From: Linum tenue | Lineage: Eukaryota > Streptophyta > Magnoliopsida > Malpighiales > Linaceae | DNA: 64,000 nt | Reading direction: 5' to 3' | NCBI GenBank assembly: GCA_946122785.1 | Contig: CAMGYJ010000005.1 | Span: 90,142,547 to 90,206,546 of the forward strand | In this document: in pieces, positions 58,020 to 64,000 of the stretch | Numbering within the stretch: the stretch's first letter is position 1 | How the letters are laid out: each line of letters opens with the position of its first letter | Program-made: the position numbers and the translations under genes | The notes under the pieces: generated by a model | Seen by the model: the letters and a program-made list of their open reading frames with translations, nothing else | Told to the model about the DNA's origin: nothing | Database searches by the model: none

Positions 58020-58590
58020 AAGCTCGTCAGGCCCGGCCCATATTCTGTGCTGGTCTGACCCACAGCACAGGGCCTCCAAAATTTTGGGGCCTCATCACAA
58101 TCAGGCCCATACACATAATAAATATACTTAAAATAATTGGATAGTCTACAGAGCGTCTGACCCAAAAAGAAAAATTGAACAGTCTTGGGAGGAGAAGACG
58201 ATGTGGCTTGGTTCTTTCTCCTAGATTTTACTAGCTTCTGTTGTGGGCCGGACTTTCATTAACGCACAAATAATTAGAATAAACAAAAGGATCAATTGGT
58301 AGTCAGCCCAAATAGGAACCAAAGCCAACACACTCTAGTTTAGACTCAACTCAATGTGTATATTATTAAATAGTTACTTTCCATAATAAGTTTTTACTTC
58401 TAATGAAAAATGACTAAATTTACTAATTTAAATTAATATAATCTTACTCTCTCATCATGTTCTAGATATTGAGTTCTTAAAAAATAACTGATTTCGCTCC
58501 GCAAATTGGTTACTGAAAATTTGCAACGTTAACGTATCGGCGGTCCAAAATATCATGAACAAAGCCACATTACAATATTAATTATCCTAC

Positions 58591-58951
58591 GGGGTCGTTT
58601 GGAAGTTGCGATTGTTTTGTTGAGATTGTCATTACGCATGTATTGTTTACAATGCATCGTTTTTTTTTTTTTTTTGTTTTTTTAGTAGAAACAATACATG
58701 GATTGTTTCTATGATGTGACAGAAACTATCACTCATTTTGAGTGATTGTTATATCTCAACTTTTAGTTGTGATTGTTGAGATAGTTGAGTTGAGATTGTT
58801 TTGTCTCAGCTTTTAGCTAATGCGACATACACAATCACACATACCAAACGTTGTATTCTACAATGCATCAAATTCGACAAATACATGTATAATATTATAC
58901 ATGCATTCTCAACAATAAATCTATTTAACAATCGCAACTTCCAAACGACCC
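58591..58951. mobile_element. MITE nested in the hAT element
   Basis: Inverted repeats GGGGTCGTTTGGAAGTTGCG (58591) and its perfect complement ending at 58951 extend for about 26 bp and enclose 360 bp without coding capacity. The GGGGTCGTTTGG end is of a type common in plant MITEs. A 3-bp target duplication is not clearly resolved. Confidence 0.8.
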
Positions 58952-59142
58952 CTTAGTTGTGATTGTTGAGATAGTTGAGTTGAGATTATTTTGTCTCAGC
59001 TTTTAGCTGATGCGACATATAAAATCACACATACCAAACGTTGTATTCTACAATGCGTCAAATTCGACAATACATGTATAATATTATACGTGCATTCTCA
59101 ACAATACATCTATTTAACAATCACAAATTCCAAACGACACAA
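58762..59142. repeat. partial tandem duplication of the MITE right half
   Basis: The segment starting TTAGTTGTGATTGTTGAGAT is present at about 58762-58949 and again at about 58952-59139, with scattered substitutions. The second copy ends CCAAACGAC without the final CCCC. The duplication converts the element's right end into two tandem right ends. Confidence 0.85.
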
Positions 59143-59212
59143 AAATTTTAGGGCCACATTTTTAATTTTCGAACAGGGCCTCCAAATATCATGGGTCGGC
59201 CCTGAAGCTCGT

Positions 59213-59342
59213 GCATTTATGGGATCCATTTGATGAAAAGTATTAGCCTTTTATCATGAACTGTGGTTTGTAATAAAAAGACTAATTGCTAATTGCAGTA
59301 AACCTGTCGGCCCAACTCCCAGCGCCACATGCGCCCACCAAC
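59213..59342. other. short interval between two hAT elements
   Basis: About 130 bp of unremarkable sequence, including the CCACCAAC target site (59335-59342) of the next element. Confidence 0.7.
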
Positions 59343-59999
59343 TAGAGGTGTCAATCGGGCGGGTTCGGGCTGGGTTCATTCGGGTTACGGGTCAATCGAG
59401 AGCGGGTCAATCGGGTTGTGGGTCGGGCGGTTCGGGTTGTGGGTTTTACGGACCAAAATATCGTGTTACGTTTTAGTGATTACTAGTAAGTCGTAAATCG
59501 TAACTATATGAAGCTAGCACAATACTTGTAAAAAAAAAGGAATCACTACTCAAAGTCAAAGACTCAAAGGTGGGGGGAAACAAAATTTTGGGGAAACATT
59601 ACAAGGGGAATTATTGGCGGGTCTCGGCAGGTGGGGGGAATCAAATTTTTGGGCAGTAGTATTGGGGGAACCCAAAATTTGGAGAGAAAAGTTAAAAAAT
59701 AGTTTTTTAATTTTTTAAAAACAAATGAAATTATTCATATAAATGTATAGAGAAATTGTTGGTTTAGCTAGTTAATTTTTTATATGATTTTTGTATTAAA
59801 CTGAATTATAAAATTTAGAAAAATTGTTGTGAGTTCAATTGTGACTTTACACGATAACATATACTCTAAACTCTAAATAGTCTATACCCTGAACCCCAAA
59901 TGATTTTATTCATGAACATGTGTTAATAAATAACTTGATCCTTATTATTTATGATTTTGATTAATCTTGGTTAAATCATTAATAGTTTCATGTGATTAA

Positions 60000-61830
60000 C
60001 GCAAATGCAAGCCATGTCACGCCAAAACATTCATATTTACGCATAAACAGACAATGTCACGCCGAAGTAGCTTTATTCACGAAAACTTGATAGCCACTCA
60101 CGCCAATACTATCTTATTCACACATTTATCTCCGGACACGCCAATGACAATCTGATTACGCCAATACTATCGTATTCACGAAAATGGATCTCCATTCACG
60201 TCAATATTCATCTTATTCACGCACATTCATATACAGACGCAAAACTAAATAATTTACGCAAATGCATAACCATTCACGCCAACACTATCTGATTCACGAC
60301 AACACTATAATCTTCACGCAAATGGATCTTCATTCACGGCAATACCCATCTGATTCACGCACATTCATAAACAGACACGCCAAAACTATGATTCACGCAA
60401 ATGTTTCACCATTCACGCCAACACTATCTGTTTCACTTAAATGGATCTCCAATCACGCCATTACCTATCTGCTTCACGCAAATGCATCACCATTCACATC
60501 ATTACCCATTTGATTCACGCACATTTATGTACATCCATATTCAAAGAAGATTAAGGAAAAGTTCTCTTGTCTTTAGAGGAGACAACACAACATTTAAAAT
60601 TATAACCATTTAAATTTACGCGTGTCTTTGGTGTTTTGTCTCTAGATGTGCCAAAATATCAAGTTCAACAACACATTCACGAGTTAAAGTGCAATACCTA
60701 CACTAAAACTACTCAACTATGAAAATGATTTCCATAACAAAGATTCAAAATCCTCATGTATTAAGTTCTCTCCCCAAATACTCACACTTATCGCTTTAGC
60801 CATTCATGCTAATGCTATATGTTTTGCACAATCTAACAATATACGATTCAACACTATGTGATTCTAATGCTATATTGATAGAAACCATTTCAAGCAAATT
60901 ACCCTGACACGTCAACACTATGTGATTCATGCCAACATTATATGATTCACGCAAATGAATCGCCATTCACACCAATACCCATATGATTCACGCATATTCA
61001 TATATAGACACGTTAAAACTAGACGATTCACGAAAATGCATCACCATTCACGCCAATACACATCTGATTCACACACATTTATCTCCGGACACGACAATTA
61101 TATGATTTACGCAAATGCATCACCATTCACACCAATGACAATCTGATTACGCCAACACTATCGGCTTCACGCAAATGGATCTCCATTCACGCCAATATCT
61201 ATCTGATTCACGCACATTCATATCCATCTGATTATCACCATTCACGCCAACACTATCTGATTCACGACAACACTATACTCTTCACGCAAATGGATCTTCA
61301 TTCACGGCAATACCCATCTGATTCACGCACATTCTATACAGACACGCCAAAACTATGATTCACGCAAATGCATCACCATTCACGCCAACACTATCTGTTT
61401 CACGCAAATGGATCTCCATTCACGCCATTACCTATCTTCTACATGCAAATGCATTACCATTCACGCCATTGCCCATCTGATTCACGCACATTTATGTACA
61501 TCCACATAGAAAACTATATGATTCACTCAAATGCATCACCATTCACGCAAATGCCAATCTGATTCACTCAAATGGATCTCCATTCACGCCAATACCCATC
61601 TGATTCTCGCACATTTATCTCCAGACACGCCAAAACTTCATGCAAATGCATCACCGTTCACGCCAATACCCATCTGATTCATGTCAACACTATCTGGATC
61701 ACGCAACGCATTCTCATTCACATCAACACCATCTAATTCAGGCCAAAACTATATGGTTCACGCAAATGGATTTCCACTCACGCCAATATCTGTCTAACTC
61801 ATGCCAATATCCATCTGATTCACGCAGAAC
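60000..61830. repeat. degenerate ~20-bp minisatellite (ATTCACGC type)
   Basis: The word ATTCACGC or a one-base variant recurs roughly every 20 bases for 1.8 kb. The spacers cycle through a few versions: CAACACTATCTG, AAATGGATCTCC, CAATACCCATCTG, ACATTCAT. These four form a higher-order unit of about 80 bp that is itself repeated. A plain stretch without clear repeats (about 60540-60780) interrupts it. Because the period is not a multiple of three, all frames stay partly open, giving His- and Ser-rich shadow frames that I do not regard as genes. Confidence 0.92.
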
Positions 61831-62159
61831 CATACCACCACCAAAATGTACCATTTATTGTTATGATCAGACTTTTGTGAACTATTATTAGTCTTTTTTA
61901 TGATAGAATCATGATATTTGGATTTTAAATCTTATAATTATCTTACTATGCTAAATTAATATTTTATAATGTTATGTGCACTATTAGGTTGATGATGTAT
62001 CTAAATCAATATTTGATGATGTTATATGTGTTAATAGGTTGAAGATTATTATTATTATACTAAGTTATTAATTGATGATGTAATGATCAGACTTTAGTGA
62101 ACCAGAATTTCAAATGTCAACTTATAGAGTTATAGTTTATCTTCATCGAATTCCTTCTA

Positions 62160-62420
62160 TTATAGTCGGGTTGGTCGGGTTACGGGTTCGGGTTAGTCGG
62201 GTTGCGGGTTAATCGGGTTGTGGGTCGATCGGGTTGCGGGTTGGTCAGGTTGCGGGTCGATCGGGTTGCGGATTGGTCGGGTTACGGGTTGTTCGGGTTG
62301 CGGGTTGGTCGGGTTGCGGGTTGGTCGGGTTGCGGGTCGGGCGGGTTACGGGTCATTGACTTTTAGTCAAACCGGGTTGCGGGTCGGGTTGATCGGGCGG
62401 GTTACTCGGGTCGGGTTACA
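62160..62420. repeat. G-rich subterminal repeat array of the hAT element
   Basis: About 16 tandem copies of a 14-16 bp unit of the form CGGGTTGCGGGTTGGT, all G-rich on the + strand. The equivalent on the left end (59355-59450) is shorter, with about six units in the same strand orientation. The array could form G-quadruplexes, and may bind transposase. Confidence 0.9.
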
Positions 62421-62442
62421 TTTTGACAGCTCTACCACCAAC

Positions 62443-64000
62443 GTAACTAAAATCCTCAAGAAGGCTGGTCCCTTCAAGAATTCGCGCTCCAGAAACATGA
62501 AGTCGCGCTCCCAATGGAGGTTAGTTCGCGAATTATTACCGCTTTGCTGAAAATCCGCGTTTCTGCGCGCCGGAGCGGGAGCGGGCGAGCGGCAAGCCTC
62601 AAGAGGCGAATTAGGTAACATAAGTATAAATTACTAGTGTGGCTCCGGCCATTTGGTCGAAGGAAGGTGAGGTATGAAATTTGATAATGTAATGACATGT
62701 ATAGCTTATTGTTGTATAGTTTGTTTTGGAAACACGTGATAAAAATTTGAATTTTAGTAGGAAAGAGACATGAATGATGCAACGAATCAAAAATCAGCCT
62801 TATGAACCAAAATCAAGTACCTGTTACCTTGTGAAACAATATTGTTTCTGGTAATATGATGAGGTGGAGTAAGTTTTATAGAATCGAATTCCAGAAAATC
62901 GAATAAAAAATCACCTATCCCGCCGGTTTTCGGGAAATGAGCATCTCACAATCGTTGCTAGCTTTTACTCGGCCCGTTGGTCGATTAATTTGCTTTATAA
63001 AACTTTCATCTTGTCATCATTGTGCTTTCTGGTTTTTTGCCAAGCCATGATAAAATCTAAAAAAATCAAGAATGAACAACATGATTTGGGATAGGAACCA
63101 CCGTTCCTGTATCCCTAGAAAATGGTGGTAAACACGGACTCACCTTCCAAACTGGCTTGGATTGAGATTTTTATCTGGTATAAGAGAACCATGTGATTAT
63201 AAATTAGACTTGATCAAAACGGGCCAAAACTTGAAATTCAGCATGTTTGACCGACCCAAGCCAAACTCTAATTATTCTTTACTTTTAAACTTTCTATTTG
63301 AAAATAAAAAATAATGAAAGAAAAGATATGACTGCAATTCGCCCATTTGCACATCACTGATTCGCGAATAAAACTATAGAATTTCGAAAGGAAACTGAAA
63401 ATGTTTAGGATCGTTTTAATGTTAAAAATAATCAAATAGATATTTCGGTTTAGTTTTTTACTAACAAATACCAAACGATTCCCTATAATATACACTATAA
63501 TTTAATCATTATGATATCAAATAATTATATAATATATATTTGAAATGATAAAAATTGGACTAATTGGGTTGGTCGAGGTTGAACCATTGAATAACTTTAA
63601 AATCATTATATTTTAGCCACTAAGATATAAAATAATAGCATAATATATATTATGCTCGAGAAAATAGCTTGTTTTAGAATGACAAACCCATGATGTTCAT
63701 TTGTTTCACTTGATGGGCAAATCCCGTGTAGATCAGTCCCATTAAACTCTTATTTTACGATTAGCGGTTAGCCCATTAGAATTCATGCATTAGTTTATTG
63801 TTAATTTTTTTTCTTTTTAGCAATAAAAAGGGGTATTGTTTTTGCCTTTTCATATATATTTTACCACCACGGAGACATTAAAGGACTTAAAGAAAAAAAT
63901 TGACACTCCTGGACCCGTTTAAATCCGCATGTGTACGGTAAGTTGGTCCGTTCCACAGAGGAAAAAGAAAAAAAAAACTTACACTCCCTATTCTACCCTT
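62443..64000. other. intergenic DNA, no gene recognised
   Basis: AT-rich. A GC-rich patch with AATTCGCG, GGAGCGGGAGCGGG and GCGCGCC lies at 62475-62600, resembling the purine-rich patch at 57570-57605. No gene, RNA or repeat boundary is visible to the end of the window. Confidence 0.5.

Larger units (their letters stand above)
58028..59204. mobile_element. hAT-type non-autonomous element
   Basis: A perfect 8-bp target duplication AAGCTCGT flanks it (58020-58027 and 59205-59212). The ends read CAGGCCCGGCCCAT on the left and, reverse complemented, CAGGGCCGACCCAT on the right. Both subterminal regions carry GGGCCTCCAAA-type words in opposite orientation. No transposase is encoded. A smaller inverted-repeat element sits inside it. 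Confidence 0.93.
59343..62434. mobile_element. hAT-type element carrying a minisatellite
   Basis: A perfect 8-bp duplication CCACCAAC flanks it (59335-59342 and 62435-62442). The ends are TAGAGGTGTCAAT on the left and, reverse complemented, TAGAGCTGTCAAA on the right, a hAT-type terminus. Subterminal zones on both sides (59355-59450 and 62165-62420) are packed with CGGGTTGCGGGT(C/T)(G/A)-type words, likely transposase-binding sites. The interior has no transposase; instead it holds about 1.8 kb of a degenerate repeat (60000-61830). Size 3092 bp. Confidence 0.93.

Noticed and set aside
60000..61830. Regularly spaced short repeats that could suggest a CRISPR array
   Set aside because: The repeats are degenerate, the spacers repeat too, and the DNA is plant nuclear. 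It is a minisatellite inside a hAT element.
60262..61891. Several His/Ser-rich open frames in the minisatellite
   Set aside because: Shadow frames produced by a repeat poor in stop codons; no conserved start or family.
1..64000. tRNA, rRNA or snRNA genes
   Set aside because: No cloverleaf with A and B boxes and no rRNA-like sequence was recognised by eye; a covariance-model search was not possible.

Overview
This is plant nuclear DNA, most likely from a eudicot. The evidence is spliced genes with short GT-AG introns, an AT-rich intergenic background, plant-type AKR4C, AHP, ERF and GDSL coding sequence, and plant LTR retrotransposons (Athila-like Ty3, Ty1/copia), LINEs, MULEs and hATs. The species cannot be named from the sequence alone.

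Genes. Two complete aldo-keto reductase genes of the AKR4C type lie on the + strand at 6120-8158 and 55332-56958. Both have seven coding exons of exactly the same lengths and encode 315 residues with an intact D/Y/K/H tetrad. They look like a tandem pair pushed about 47 kb apart by transposon growth. Between them are a degraded replication protein A-like gene (about 44.3-46.4 kb) and a histidine phosphotransfer (AHP-like) gene at 47095-48637. The AHP-like gene carries a fourfold 207-bp amplification across an exon/intron/exon junction.

Transposon block, about 10.5-36.3 kb. The base layer appears to be one old minus-strand LINE (ORF1 on the right, then endonuclease, reverse transcriptase, zinc-binding domain, RNase H to the left). 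It is split by a Ty3-type LTR element (10757-14338, duplicated target CGAAT), a probable solo LTR (about 14519-15895), an Athila-like element (18748-23539), a copia element (24064-30132, ATTTT) and a gag-only copia derivative (31639-36023, CTTCA). The first copia element itself contains a 5'-truncated LINE copy (27041-27849) with a 15-bp target duplication. Removing the insertions restores LINE domain order.

DNA transposons. A MITE lies at 9544-9951. A 1.57-kb long-TIR element lies at 40908-42473. A 1.73-kb Pack-MULE-like element at 52858-54589 has about 299-bp TIRs, a 10-bp target duplication and fragments of an ERF transcription factor and a GDSL lipase. Two hAT-type elements with perfect 8-bp target duplications follow the second AKR gene (58028-59204 and 59343-62434); the larger carries about 1.8 kb of a degenerate repeat of roughly 20 bp.

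The remainder (0-6 kb, 36.3-40.9 kb, 42.5-44.2 kb, 48.7-52.4 kb, 62.4-64 kb) is AT-rich intergenic DNA with short repeats and no gene I can support. I see no defence-like or operon-like system. The most unusual objects are the AHP-like gene with internal tandem exon amplification, the chimeric Pack-MULE-like element and the minisatellite-bearing hAT.
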